A DNA stretch of 64,000 nucleotides from Streptomyces spinoverrucosus (GTDB lineage Bacteria; Actinomycetota; Actinomycetes; Streptomycetales; Streptomycetaceae), in the NCBI RefSeq assembly GCF_006539505.1, contig NZ_BJND01000024.1, positions 1-64,000 of the forward strand. Direction: 5' to 3'. The notes beneath the pieces are model-generated. The model ran no database searches, was not told the DNA's origin, and worked only from the letters and a program-made list of their open reading frames with translations. Each line of letters begins with the position of its first letter. Within the stretch, counting starts at the first letter, position 1. Positions 8,174-18,008 of this stretch are shown here, piece by piece. The translations under genes were made by a program, and so were the position numbers.

Positions 8174-11100
8174 CTACTTCTTCCAGCCCCAGTCGGGGAA
8201 GTGCGGGGCCGTGAAGCGCTGGATCTTCTCGTAGTGAGTCGATGTCCAGCCGATTATCTCGATCCCGTTCGGCAGGGTCTTGACCAGAATCCGTTCTTTG
8301 TCGCTCCCGCCGGGAACCGCGTACTCCAGGGCCCCTTCCCACTTCGGCCATTCCCGCCCCTGATAGGTGTCGTGCGACACGAGCCTGCCCTGCTTGTAGA
8401 GGTCGTAGGCAGCGGCGATCTCGTTGGTCATGCCCTTGGGCAGCTTGTCCGACAGGCGGCCGTTGGGGCACCTGTCGTTGTGCACCAGGACCGGTGTGCC
8501 GCCCGCCATCACGTAGTACGTGTGGAGGTCGGCGACCGTCAGGTTGTGCACCCGCTGGTCCGGGACCGCCCGGGAGTTCACCGCGGTGACCGTCACGTCG
8601 GTGCCCTGAGCCGTCCTCAGCCGGGTGCCGCGCGTGAGGTCTCCCGCTTCGCGCCACGTGCGGTCGCGGCCCGCCGCCCAGAACTTGTGCTTGTCCGTGG
8701 CGGTGACCGCTCCCGTCGCCCCGGGACCGGTCGCGGGGACCGACACCGTCACGAGGTTCTTGGCGCCGCGACTGGTGATCGTGTCCTCGACCGGCTCGGC
8801 CTGCGTACGCCCGGTCTCGGGGTCGGTGGCCAGCACCTGGTCGCCGACGCGAACGTCCTCGATGGCCTTCGTGTCGCCCCCGGCGAGCAGCACCCGGGTG
8901 CCCGGGACGAAGCTGCTCTTCCCACAGGGCAGCCTCTTGAGGACCTTCAGCTTCAGAGCGCTGAGGGCGAGGTCGTCCAGGCAGGTGACGGACTTGCCGG
9001 AGAGGCACTTCTCGATCTCCTCGGCGCCCACGAACCAGGCGATGAGGCGGTCGAGGTAGGTGCTCTGGATGCAGCCCATGCCGCCGGCGCCGTCACCGCC
9101 GCAGACGAGCATGACGTCGCCGGACTTCCAGTCCTCGTTGCCGATGACGTAATTGCTGCGGTATTCGACGAGCCGCTTCTCCAGGGACCGGCGCAGCTCG
9201 TCGTCCGACAGCGGCTTGCTGGCCTCCTGGGCCTCCTGCTGGATCTGGGCCTTCAGTTCCGCCACGAGTTTGTCGGCCGCGATCCGCATCGCCTCGGTTT
9301 CGGCCGCGGCGGCCGCGGTGGCGTCCTTACCGGCGGCTTCCGCGGAGATACCGGCCTGGTAGGCGGAGATGCCCGCCTGGTAGGCGTAGTTCCCGGCGAC
9401 GGCGGCGGAGTGCTCGGCCCTCTCGGCGGAGCGTGCGGCGGACTGAGCGGCGCTCTGGGCCGAGGCCGCCGCGTTGCGGGCGGTGCGGGCGGATTCGGCG
9501 GCTTCCGCCGCGGACCGGGCGGCCTGGTCGGCGGAGGCATCGGCCTGCTGGGAGTACTCCTTCGCCTCGTCGGCGGACGCCTTGGCCTTGTTCGCCCACT
9601 CGGTGGCCTTCGCGGCGTCCTTGCGGGCGTCCGCAGCCACCTTCTGGGCTTCGGCGGCGTTCTTGTGGGCGAGCGACGCCGACTTGTAGGCGGCCTGCAG
9701 CAGGGTGTTGACCTCGGCGATGTGCGCGGCGGCGTTGGCGTCCCGCTGCCGGGCCTTGTGGAGGCCGATCTCCAGGAAGGTGCGCAGTCCGGACGGCGGA
9801 CCCGACAGCGCGGCCTGCGCCGCCGCCTGGACCTCGGGACCGCCGCTGGCGAGGGCCTGGGTGACCGCCACGCGGTCGTCGTCCTCGCGGGCCTTGTACT
9901 GCCCGACCTCCAGGAACTCCGCAACGTCGGCCGCGGTACCGTCCAGCGCCTCGCTGGCGGCGGCCTTCACACCGGGGCCGCCCTCGGCCGAGATCTTGGA
10001 CACGGCGACCCGGTCGTCGTCCTCCTTGCCCGGGTAGGCGCGGGTGCGCAGGAACTCCCGCACCTGGTCGATCGGCTTGTCCAGCACGTCCAGGGCGGCC
10101 TGCTGCTGCGCGGGAATCTCGGTGGTCGCGGCGATGTGCGCCACGCTGGCCCGGTCGTCCTGTTCGAGGGCCACCGCCAGCCTGGTGCGCACGAACTCGG
10201 CGACCTCCGCGTCACCGCCGGTCAGAGCGGTCTCCGCGGCATCGCTCACCCAGGTGCCGCCGCCCAGCATGTTCAGGGCCGCCTGTCGGCCCTTGGCCGT
10301 GGTGACCGCCGGGTCCGACGCCGCCGCGGCCTCCGCGACCAGTGTCCTGGTCTGGGCGTCCAGCTCCTGCAGCCGGCCGATCTCGTACTTCTCCTCGGCC
10401 CGCTTCTTCTCGTAGACGGCGTTGGCCTCTTCGGCCGCGAGGACGGCCTCCTCCTGCTGCTGGGCCAGCCGTTCCGCGTCGGCCTTGCGGGCCAGGTCGA
10501 TCACGGTCGACGCCTGCTCGGCCGCCGACATGGCGTTGTTCGCCGACTCGGTCGCCGCGTTGGCCGCGGCGGTGGCCGCCGCGGCGGCGTCGACGGCCTT
10601 GCCCGCCTCGTCGGCGGCCTTGTCGGCCGCCGTGGCGGCGGCCTCGGCGTGCGCTGCCGCGTCGTTGGCCGCGTCCCGGGACTGCCGGGCCGCGGTCGCG
10701 GCCTGGGTGGCGTTGGTCCGGGCGCTGGCGGCCGCTCGGGTCGCCTGGTCCGCCAGCCGCTTGGCCCGCGCCGCCGCCTCGGCGGCCTTCGTGCTCTGCG
10801 AACCGGCCTCACCGGCCCACCGGTCGGCGTCCGCGGCTGCTGCGGCCGCCGCGGCGGCGTTCAGACCCGCGCTCGCCGCGGCTCCGGCCGCCTTCGCCGC
10901 GTTGTCGGCCGCGATACCCGCCTGGTCGGCGGCTGCCGCCGCCTTCTTGGCGCCCTTGGCCGCGTCTCGTGCCTTCTGCGCGGCCTGCCTGGCCTGCGAT
11001 GCCTGAGCCGCGTCACCCGCGGCGGCCGCGGCCGCCGACCGGGCCACCGAGGCGGCACCGCCGGCCTGGCTCGCGGCATAGGCCGCCTGAGCCGCGGCCG

Positions 11101-12076
11101 TCGCCGCCACCCGCGCCGTCTCGTTCGCCGCCGCGGCCGCCGCCACGGCCGTACGGGCGGCCTGGGCCGCGCGGTCGGCTGCCGCCGCCGCACGGGAGGC
11201 CGCGGCCGCGGCCCTGCCCGCCGACTCCTTGGCCTCCTGCGCTTCCTGCGCCGCGACCAGCGCCGCCTCCTTGGCCGCCTGCGTCGCCGCCTCGGCCTTG
11301 GCCGCCTCTTCCTTCGCCTTCTCCGTCAGCGCGGCGGCCCGCTTCTGCGCCGTGTCGGCCAGCTCCGCCAGCTGAGCCACCGTCAGCGTCTCCTGGTCCC
11401 GGGCGGCCGCGATCTCCCAGCCATGGTCCAGGAACTCCTCGACGTCCTCGTCCGTGCCGTCAAGCGCCTGACCGGCGAGCAGTTTCACGTTCGTACCGCC
11501 GGTGGACAGCAGGCGGGCGACCTGCACCCGGTTGTCGTCCGCACGAGCCGCGTACTGGCCGTCCTGGAGGAACGCCTCCCAGTCGTCCGCCGTACCGTCC
11601 AGCGCCGCGCCGGCCGCCGCTTTCACACCCGGGCCCCCGGTGGCCATCACCGTGGCCACCTCCACCCGCAGGTCTTCCTCGTAGGCGGGCACGAAGCCGT
11701 CGGTCAGGAACGCCTTCAGCTCCGTGGCGCCCCCGCTCATCGCGGTGCTGCCGGCCGCCCGCACGCCGGGCCCGCCCAACGCCATCAACTGGGCGGCCTG
11801 CACCCGCAGATCGTCTTCCCAGAGGTTCGGCAGGTCCTGGACCATGAAGGTCTGGATGTCCGCGTCGGACCCCAGCAGAGCGGCCGCGGCGGCCTCCTTC
11901 ACGCCCGGGCCGCCGTACTTCCACGCCTCCACGACGTCCGCTCTGTCGAACGGCGGTTCGTCCTCGACGGCCGCCGCCGCGGGATGCGACTCGGCCCCCA
12001 AGACCATCAGCAGTGCTATCAGTGTGGCCATCAAGCCGCGCCACATGGGCACGGCTCTCTGTCTGACACTCACCAT
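8174..12076 (-). CDS. Secreted polymorphic toxin: ALF repeats, coiled coil, Hint pretoxin, barnase-like C-terminus
   Basis: About 1300 aa. A signal peptide ends near SHPAAAA. A first block of ALF short repeats (GGPGVKxAA...AL.G...FL) follows, then an Ala-rich coiled coil of about 350 residues, a second ALF block and another Ala/Glu coiled coil. A Hint/intein-like autoprocessing domain runs from LPCGKSSFVPGTRVLLAGG to PVLVHND. The last 99 residues (8177-8473) are the toxin tip. Its WEGALEY, ERILV and TSTHYEKIQRF segments line up with the catalytic Glu, Arg and His regions of barnase-type ribonucleases. The adjacent barstar gene supports that reading. The start could be ATG 12076 or GTG 12073, both behind GGGGAGA. 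Confidence 0.82.
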   Translation of the reverse strand: MVSVRQRAVPMWRGLMATLIALLMVLGAESHPAAAAVEDEPPFDRADVVEAWKYGGPGVKEAAAAALLGSDADIQTFMVQDLPNLWEDDLRVQAAQLMALGGPGVRAAGSTAMSGGATELKAFLTDGFVPAYEEDLRVEVATVMATGGPGVKAAAGAALDGTADDWEAFLQDGQYAARADDNRVQVARLLSTGGTNVKLLAGQALDGTDEDVEEFLDHGWEIAAARDQETLTVAQLAELADTAQKRAAALTEKAKEEAAKAEAATQAAKEAALVAAQEAQEAKESAGRAAAAASRAAAAADRAAQAARTAVAAAAAANETARVAATAAAQAAYAASQAGGAASVARSAAAAAAGDAAQASQARQAAQKARDAAKGAKKAAAAADQAGIAADNAAKAAGAAASAGLNAAAAAAAAADADRWAGEAGSQSTKAAEAAARAKRLADQATRAAASARTNATQAATAARQSRDAANDAAAHAEAAATAADKAADEAGKAVDAAAAATAAANAATESANNAMSAAEQASTVIDLARKADAERLAQQQEEAVLAAEEANAVYEKKRAEEKYEIGRLQELDAQTRTLVAEAAAASDPAVTTAKGRQAALNMLGGGTWVSDAAETALTGGDAEVAEFVRTRLAVALEQDDRASVAHIAATTEIPAQQQAALDVLDKPIDQVREFLRTRAYPGKEDDDRVAVSKISAEGGPGVKAAASEALDGTAADVAEFLEVGQYKAREDDDRVAVTQALASGGPEVQAAAQAALSGPPSGLRTFLEIGLHKARQRDANAAAHIAEVNTLLQAAYKSASLAHKNAAEAQKVAADARKDAAKATEWANKAKASADEAKEYSQQADASADQAARSAAEAAESARTARNAAASAQSAAQSAARSAERAEHSAAVAGNYAYQAGISAYQAGISAEAAGKDATAAAAAETEAMRIAADKLVAELKAQIQQEAQEASKPLSDDELRRSLEKRLVEYRSNYVIGNEDWKSGDVMLVCGGDGAGGMGCIQSTYLDRLIAWFVGAEEIEKCLSGKSVTCLDDLALSALKLKVLKRLPCGKSSFVPGTRVLLAGGDTKAIEDVRVGDQVLATDPETGRTQAEPVEDTITSRGAKNLVTVSVPATGPGATGAVTATDKHKFWAAGRDRTWREAGDLTRGTRLRTAQGTDVTVTAVNSRAVPDQRVHNLTVADLHTYYVMAGGTPVLVHNDRCPNGRLSDKLPKGMTNEIAAAYDLYKQGRLVSHDTYQGREWPKWEGALEYAVPGGSDKERILVKTLPNGIEIIGWTSTHYEKIQRFTAPHFPDWGWKK

Positions 12077-12230
12077 CTGTCTCCCCATGTACCGAGTGAA
12101 CGGATTACGACCGCCTGTCCGACCTTCACAGGCAACTCTCAGGCCGCGTTATGAAATCCGACTCTCGTGATCTTGTCCACTCGTGCAGGCGAAGGCACGG
12201 TGACAACGGCATGCATGCGGCGCGACGCCG

Positions 12231-14129
12231 TCAGAGGGCGGCCGCACCCCGCTCCCGCAACGCCTGGCCGTACTGCTGGAGGACCCACAACTCGTTCTGC
12301 ACCGACGTCAGTTGAGCCGGGTCGCCGTTCGTGCCCAGGCGGGTCAGGGTGCTCTGGATGTCCTGGATGCGGCGGTCGACGGCGCGGCGGCGGACCCAGA
12401 CCAGTTGCTCGCCCGCGTACGCCTCGTCGACGGTCCGGCGCATGATCGCTTCCACCGCCAGTTCCGTGACCATCGCGCGGACCGTGTCGTCCGGGGCCGC
12501 CTCGCGGACCCTGATCAGGTACTCCTGCGGATCCTGTACGCCGTATTCCGCGCCGCCCGCGTCCAGGACGGCCTGGCGTACGGCGGCGTAGGGCGGGGCC
12601 GTGAACTCGTCGACCCCGTAGGCGTCGAACGCCGGGGAGACCAACTCCGGGCGCTGGAGGGCGAGTTTGAGCAGTTCGCGTTCGGTTGCGTAGACGGGGT
12701 TGCGGAGGTTCAGCGCCGGGCCGGAGTGGACGGGCGCGGCGGGGGCGTCGTACGACTGCTGCGGTCGCGTCGGCGCCGGGCCCTTGCCGCCCCGGTCGCG
12801 CGCCCAACGGGCCAGCTGTGCGACCCGCTTGACCACGAACTGCGTGTCCAGGATGCCGAGCATGCCGGCGAGCTGGACGGCGACCTCGTGCTGGGCGCCG
12901 CTGTTCTTGATGCGGGCGACCACCGGGGCCGCCTCGTCCAGCGCGGCCGCGCGCCCGGCGGGAGTGTCCAGGTCGTAGCGGCCGACGATCTGGCGGAGGG
13001 CGAACTCGAAGAGCGGGGTGCGGGGTTCGACCAGGTCGACGACCGCCTCGTCGCCCTTCATCAGGCGCAGGTCGCAGGGGTCCATGCCGTCCGGCGCGAC
13101 CGCGATGTAGGTCTCGGCGGCGAACTTCTGGTCGTCCTCGAAGGCCCGCAGCGCCGCCTTCTGGCCGGCCGCGTCGCCGTCGAAGGTGAAGATGACTCGT
13201 GCGCTGCCGTTGTCCATCAGCAGCCGGCGGAGGATCTTGATGTGGTCGCTGCCGAAGGCCGTACCGCAGGTGGCGATCGCGGTGGTGACTCCGGCCAGGT
13301 GGCAGGCCATGACGTCCGTGTAGCCCTCGACGACGACGGCCCGGCTGGTCTTGGCGATGTGCTGCTTCGCCAGGTCGATGCCGTACAGGACCTGCGACTT
13401 CTTGTAGATCGCCGTGTCGGGGGTGTTGAGGTACTTGGGGCCGTTGTCCGCCTCGTAGAGCTTGCGGGCGCCGAAGCCGACGACCTCTCCGCCGATGTCC
13501 CGGATCGGCCACATCAGGCGGCCCCGGAAGCGGTCGATGGGTCCGCGGCGGCCCTCCTGGACGAGGCCGGACAGGAGCAGCTCCTTGTCGGTGAAGCCCT
13601 TGCCGCGGAGGTAGCGCGTGAGGTGGTCCCACCCCTGCGGGCTGTAGCCGACGCCGAAGTGGACGGCCGCCGACTGGTCGAAGCCGCGCTCGGCCAGGAA
13701 GACCCGGCCGGTCTCCGCCTCGGAGCTGGTGGCGAGCTGCTCGGCGTACCACTCGGCGGCGATCTTGTGGGCCTCGACCAGGCGGATCCGTTCGCCGCGC
13801 TGGTGGGCGGGGTTGTAGCCGCCCTCCTCGTAGCGCAGGGTGATGCCGGCCTGGGCGGCGAGGCGCTCGACCGCCTCCGAGAAGGAGAGGTGGTCGACCT
13901 TCATCACAAACGTGATGGTGTCGCCGCCCTCCTGGCAGCCGAAGCAGTGGAAGAGCCCCTTGCTCGGGCTGACCTGGAAGGACGGCGACTTCTCGTCGTG
14001 GAACGGGCACAGCCCCTTGAGGTTGCCGCCGCCCGCGCCCCGCAGCTGGAGGTACTCGGACACCACGGCGTCGATCGGGACCGCGTCCCGTACCGCCTTC
14101 ACGTCCTCGTCGTTGATCCGTCCTGCCAC
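12231..14129 (-). CDS. dnaG: DNA primase
   Basis: 632 aa, the normal length. The N-terminal CHC2 zinc-binding domain is intact: Cys41, His44 (CPFH), Cys62 and Cys65 (CFGC). The TOPRIM core follows with VVVEGYTDVMA and FDGDAAG, and a C-terminal helicase-binding region closes the protein. It makes RNA primers for lagging-strand replication. It is the last gene of a minus-strand run after dgt and the FAD oxidoreductase. In S. coelicolor the next gene in this direction is, as I recall, hrdA; here a toxin-immunity cassette separates them. Confidence 0.97.
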   Translation of the reverse strand: MAGRINDEDVKAVRDAVPIDAVVSEYLQLRGAGGGNLKGLCPFHDEKSPSFQVSPSKGLFHCFGCQEGGDTITFVMKVDHLSFSEAVERLAAQAGITLRYEEGGYNPAHQRGERIRLVEAHKIAAEWYAEQLATSSEAETGRVFLAERGFDQSAAVHFGVGYSPQGWDHLTRYLRGKGFTDKELLLSGLVQEGRRGPIDRFRGRLMWPIRDIGGEVVGFGARKLYEADNGPKYLNTPDTAIYKKSQVLYGIDLAKQHIAKTSRAVVVEGYTDVMACHLAGVTTAIATCGTAFGSDHIKILRRLLMDNGSARVIFTFDGDAAGQKAALRAFEDDQKFAAETYIAVAPDGMDPCDLRLMKGDEAVVDLVEPRTPLFEFALRQIVGRYDLDTPAGRAAALDEAAPVVARIKNSGAQHEVAVQLAGMLGILDTQFVVKRVAQLARWARDRGGKGPAPTRPQQSYDAPAAPVHSGPALNLRNPVYATERELLKLALQRPELVSPAFDAYGVDEFTAPPYAAVRQAVLDAGGAEYGVQDPQEYLIRVREAAPDDTVRAMVTELAVEAIMRRTVDEAYAGEQLVWVRRRAVDRRIQDIQSTLTRLGTNGDPAQLTSVQNELWVLQQYGQALRERGAAAL

Positions 14130-14167
14130 GAGGTGATTCTACGGGGGCGCGCCGACAGTCCCGGCGA

Positions 14168-15433
14168 CTAAGGGATGAGGTCGGCGAGCGGTACGTGCGG
14201 GTCCGCCAGGGCCTCCGAGTCCACCTGGGCCTGGGAGCGGATCAGGTTCTGGATCGGCTCTGTGACATCCCACACGTTCACGTTCATCCCGGCCAGCACC
14301 CGGCCCTCCCTCAGCCAGAACGCGATGAACTCCCGCTTCCCGGCGTCCCCGCGGATCACCACCTGGTCGTACGACCCGGGCGGCGCCCACCCCGAGTACT
14401 CCATCCCCAGGTCGTACTGGTCGGAGAAGAAGTAGGGCACGCGGTCGTACGTCACCTGCTGCCCGAGCATGGCCTTCGCCGCCGCCGGGCCGCCGTTCAG
14501 CGCGTTCGCCCAGTGTTCGACGCGGAGGCGGGTGTCGAAGAGGGCGTGCGGGAAGGCGGCCACGTCACCTGCGGCGTAGATGTCGGGGTCGGAGGTGCGC
14601 AGATGCTCGTCGACCGCGACGCCGCCGCCGTACGCCCGGTCCGCCATCTCCAGGCCCGCCGCCTCCGCGAGCGCCACCCGGGGCGCGGCGCCGATCGCGG
14701 CGAGGACGTCGTGGGCGGGGTGCTCCTCGCCGTCGTCGGTGCGGGCGGCCAGCACCACGCCGTCCTGGCCGACGATCTCCGTCAGCCGGACCCCGAAGCG
14801 GAAGCGGACCCCGTGCTCGCGGTGCAGCTCGGCGAAGAGGGCGCCCAGCTCGGGGCCGAGCACGCCGTGCAGCGGGGTCGGCTCCGGCTCGACGACGGTG
14901 ACCTCCGCGCCGTACTCCCGGGCCGCCGCCGCGACCTCCAGGCCGATCCAGCCCGCCCCGGCGATCACGATGTGCCCGTTGTCCCGGCCGAGCGAGGCCA
15001 GGACGCCCTTGAGGCGCTCGGCGTGCGCGAGGCGGCGCAGGTGGTGCACGCCGGCCAGGTCGGTGCCGGGGATGTCCAGGCGGCGGGGCTCGGCACCGGT
15101 GGCCAGCAGCAGCTTGTCGTAGCGGACGACGGTGCCGTCCTCGCCGAAACGGACCGTCTTCGCCGTACGGTCGATCGCGTCGACGGTCTGGCCGAGGTGC
15201 AGCTCGATGTCGTTCTGCGCGTACCAGGCGGGTTCGTGCACGAAGACGCTGTCGCGCTCCTCCTTGCCGAGCAGGTAGCCTTTGGACAGGGGCGGGCGCT
15301 CGTACGGGTGGTCGCGTTCGTCGCAGATCAGTATCACCCGGCCGCTGAAGCCCTCCGCCCGCAGCGTCTCGGCCGCCTTCGCGCCGGCGAGCCCTCCTCC
15401 GACGATGACGAACGTCTGATCCGCGTCGACCAC
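14168..15433 (-). CDS. NAD(P)/FAD-dependent oxidoreductase (ferredoxin reductase type)
   Basis: 421 aa. An N-terminal FAD-binding Rossmann motif (FVIVGGGLAGAKAAE) is followed by the central NAD(P)-binding motif (IVIAGAGWIGLEVAAAA). A second FAD motif reads TSDPDIYAAGDVA, and a C-terminal reductase domain closes the protein. GTG 15433 is chosen because GAGGAGG lies six bases upstream; the frame is open to 15553 without a good start. The family transfers electrons from NAD(P)H to ferredoxins or small redox partners; no partner gene is adjacent. It sits between dgt and dnaG, which suggests co-transcription but not shared function. Confidence 0.88.
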   Translation of the reverse strand: MVDADQTFVIVGGGLAGAKAAETLRAEGFSGRVILICDERDHPYERPPLSKGYLLGKEERDSVFVHEPAWYAQNDIELHLGQTVDAIDRTAKTVRFGEDGTVVRYDKLLLATGAEPRRLDIPGTDLAGVHHLRRLAHAERLKGVLASLGRDNGHIVIAGAGWIGLEVAAAAREYGAEVTVVEPEPTPLHGVLGPELGALFAELHREHGVRFRFGVRLTEIVGQDGVVLAARTDDGEEHPAHDVLAAIGAAPRVALAEAAGLEMADRAYGGGVAVDEHLRTSDPDIYAAGDVAAFPHALFDTRLRVEHWANALNGGPAAAKAMLGQQVTYDRVPYFFSDQYDLGMEYSGWAPPGSYDQVVIRGDAGKREFIAFWLREGRVLAGMNVNVWDVTEPIQNLIRSQAQVDSEALADPHVPLADLIP

Positions 15434-15591
15434 TTGATGCCTCCTCGTAAACGTGCCGCCCGGTGCGAGTTCAACGTCCCGCCATATGCGAGCGTCCCGC
15501 ACGGAGCGTGATGCGGGAAGAGGGAGTGCCCCGATCAGGCCACGCAGGGTCACCTTCGGACCGTTATGAGGTCACTCGCGTCGCGCCAGTC

Positions 15592-16887
15592 TCACAGGTG
15601 CCCTGTCAGCCTCACGTGAAGCGACCGTGCCGAGGCATCCGTGAGCGACGCGATCTGGTCGACGATCACCCGTTTGCGGGCCCGGTCGTCGGGGGCCCGG
15701 TCGAACAGCGCGCGGAACTGCGGATCAAGTCCGTCCGGGGCGCGGGCGGTGAGCGCCTCGGCCAGTTCCGCGACGACCACCCGCTGGTCGGCGCGGAGCC
15801 GGGCCTGTTCGGCGCGCTGCATGACGTACCGGTCGGCGACCGCCTTCAGCACCGCGCACTCCATGCGGGTCTCGCGCGGTACGACCAGTTCGGCGCCGTA
15901 TCTGGTGAGCCGGCCGCCGCCGTACGCCTCCCTCGTCGCGCCCTCGGCGGCCAGGCAGAAGCGGCCGATGAGCTGGCTGGTGGCGTCCTTGAGGCGGGCC
16001 TGGGCGACCGCCGTGCCGTCGTAGCCGTGCGGCCACCACTCCTCGTCCAGCAGCCGGTCGAGGGCGGCGGCGAGTTCGGCGGGGTCGGTGTCGGCGGGGA
16101 CGTACCGGCCGATGGCGACCTCGAACACCGCCTGCCGTTCCGGCTTCGCGTGCAGGCAGTTGGGGTCGATGTGGCCGGCGTGCAGGCCGTCCTCGACGTC
16201 GTGCACCGAGTACGCCACGTCGTCCGACCAGTCCATGACCTGGGCCTCGAAGCAGATCCGGGTGCCCGGGGCGTCCTTGCGGGCCCAGTCGAACACCGGG
16301 CGGTCGTCCTCGTACACACCGAACTTCGGGGAGGCCGGGTCGGTGGGGTGGGCGCCGCGTGGCCAGGGGTACTTGGTGGCGGCGTCGAGGGCGGCGCGGG
16401 TGAGGTTGAGGCCGACGGAGCCCTCGGGGGTGAAGCGTTTGGGCTCGATGCGGGTGAGGAGGCGCAGGGACTGGGCGTTGCCCTCGAAGCCGCCGCAGTC
16501 CTCGGCGAATTCGTTGAGGGCCTGTTCGCCGTTGTGGCCGAAGGGTGGGTGGCCGAGGTCGTGCGAGAGACAGGCGGCTTCGACCAGGTCGGGGTCGCAG
16601 CCGAGGGCTGCGCCGAGTTCGCGGCCGACCTGGGCGCATTCGAGGGAGTGGGTGAGGCGGGTGCGGGGGCTGGGGTCCCAGGCCGCGCCGGTCCCTCCGG
16701 GGGTGACCACCTGGGTTTTGCCGGCGAGTCTTCTCAGGGCGGCGGAGTGGAGGATGCGGGCTCGGTCGCGTTGGAAGGCGGTGCGGCCGGGGCGTTTGTC
16801 TTTTTCGGTGGCCCAGCGTTCGACTGACGTCGGGTCGTAGCCGGGGGGTGGGATGTGGTTCTCGTGCTGGGGGGGTGCGCCTTCCAT
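15592..16887 (-). CDS. dgt: Deoxyguanosinetriphosphate triphosphohydrolase (dGTPase)
   Basis: 431 aa. The HD-domain metal ligands are visible: RLTHSLECAQVGRELG (His) and SHDLGHPPFGHNGE (His-Asp), followed by the DWSDDVAYSVHD helix with its conserved Asp. The N-terminus has the family arginine-rich segment (AFQRDRARILHSAALRRLAGKTQ, read as two parts). The enzyme cleaves dNTPs to nucleosides and triphosphate and helps control nucleotide pools. It is the first gene of the run leading to dnaG. The start ATG at 16887 has only a weak Shine-Dalgarno, and the 3' end is 158 bp from the oxidoreductase start. Confidence 0.93.
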   Translation of the reverse strand: MEGAPPQHENHIPPPGYDPTSVERWATEKDKRPGRTAFQRDRARILHSAALRRLAGKTQVVTPGGTGAAWDPSPRTRLTHSLECAQVGRELGAALGCDPDLVEAACLSHDLGHPPFGHNGEQALNEFAEDCGGFEGNAQSLRLLTRIEPKRFTPEGSVGLNLTRAALDAATKYPWPRGAHPTDPASPKFGVYEDDRPVFDWARKDAPGTRICFEAQVMDWSDDVAYSVHDVEDGLHAGHIDPNCLHAKPERQAVFEVAIGRYVPADTDPAELAAALDRLLDEEWWPHGYDGTAVAQARLKDATSQLIGRFCLAAEGATREAYGGGRLTRYGAELVVPRETRMECAVLKAVADRYVMQRAEQARLRADQRVVVAELAEALTARAPDGLDPQFRALFDRAPDDRARKRVIVDQIASLTDASARSLHVRLTGHL

Positions 16888-17002
16888 GTCTCGACAGTAA
16901 GGGGAGGAGGTGGGTCTCGCGTATGCGTCTGCCGGGTCATGTTGTGGGGCGGGTGCGGGTTTGTGGGGGCTGGTCGCGCAGTTCCCCGCGCCCCTGAGGA
17001 CA

Positions 17003-17785
17003 TCAGGCCGACGCCAGTTCCAAGCGCTCCGTCGGGCTTGTTGACCTTGCCTCCTCGTAGCGCGTCAGGATCAGGCGGGCCATCAGGGGGTGGGCTCCCA
17101 GTGGGGCCGCTGCTATGCCCGGGGCCGCCTCCGCGCACTCCGTGGCGAATCTTCCCGGGGCCGTGAAATACGAGGCCACGGCTATGTTGTCGCGGCCCTC
17201 GGCCCGGAGGGCCCGTACCGCCTCCGGGACCGTCGGGGTTGCCGCCGAGGCGTAGGCGGGGAGGACCGGGACGCCCAGGCGGGTGGCGAGGAGGGTCGCC
17301 GTGTGGCCCGTGTCGATCGACGCGTCGGGGTCTCGGGAGCCCGCTGCCGCGAGGATGACGGCGGTCGAGCGGCGTTCGGACTCGGTGGTGGGCCTGCGCC
17401 AGCCGGCCTCGACCAGCCGGGTGTACAGGGTCTCCACCAGAAGAGGGTGCGGGCCCAGGGGGGCGGCCACACGGGTGGGGGCCCAGGCCGCGGCGGCCAT
17501 CTCGGGGATGTCCTGCTTGATGTGGTAGCCGCGGCTGAGCAGGAGCGGTACGAGGATCGCCGCGTCGTCGCCGAGGGCGGCGAGGGTGTCGGGCAGCAGG
17601 GGCTCGTTCAGCTCGATGTGGCCGAGGTGCACGCGCAGGCCCGGGCGCAGCTCGCGGATCCGGTCGAGGAGGGTGTGGACCGTGGCGAGGGTGCGCGGGT
17701 CGCGGCTGCCATGGGCCACCAGGACCAGCGCCGGTGAGCCGGGGCGGTGGTCGGACTGTCCGTGAAGCGGGAGCAACGCCGTCAT
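17003..17785 (-). CDS. Sirohydrochlorin chelatase (CbiX/SirB family)
   Basis: 260 aa with two CbiX-type halves. The first opens with ALVLVAHGSRDPRT, including the metal-binding His, and has GHIELNEPLLPDTL. The second opens with AVILAAAGSRDPDAS and has lost the His at the equivalent place. Members insert iron (siroheme) or cobalt (cobalamin) into sirohydrochlorin. Siroheme is the cofactor of NirB encoded 10 kb away and of the assimilatory pathway that starts with nasA 1 kb away, which favours an iron role. Start ATG 17785. Confidence 0.88.
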   Translation of the reverse strand: MTALLPLHGQSDHRPGSPALVLVAHGSRDPRTLATVHTLLDRIRELRPGLRVHLGHIELNEPLLPDTLAALGDDAAILVPLLLSRGYHIKQDIPEMAAAAWAPTRVAAPLGPHPLLVETLYTRLVEAGWRRPTTESERRSTAVILAAAGSRDPDASIDTGHTATLLATRLGVPVLPAYASAATPTVPEAVRALRAEGRDNIAVASYFTAPGRFATECAEAAPGIAAAPLGAHPLMARLILTRYEEARSTSPTERLELASA

Positions 17786-18008
17786 GAACCGATCGTTGCG
17801 CGACGACGTTGCCGACCCGTTGCGCGGGCGTCACGGGTGTTTTCATCAGGTTCACCGTGCGGTGCAGGGGGTGTGTGAGGTGGGGTGACCTGGGGTTTCG
17901 GTTGCCGATGTGAGGGCGGTCACGGAACCGGGGGACCTTGCGGGGCGTTTCTTTGTGTCGAAGCCGATGTGTCGCCGACGTGTCGGAGCCGATCGGGAGG
18001 GCGTCTTC

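Noticed and set aside
7949..12154. 1401-codon open frame on the plus strand
   Set aside because: It is the antisense shadow of the toxin gene; its Arg/Gly/Val-rich sequence has no domain and follows from the Ala-rich codons of the real gene.
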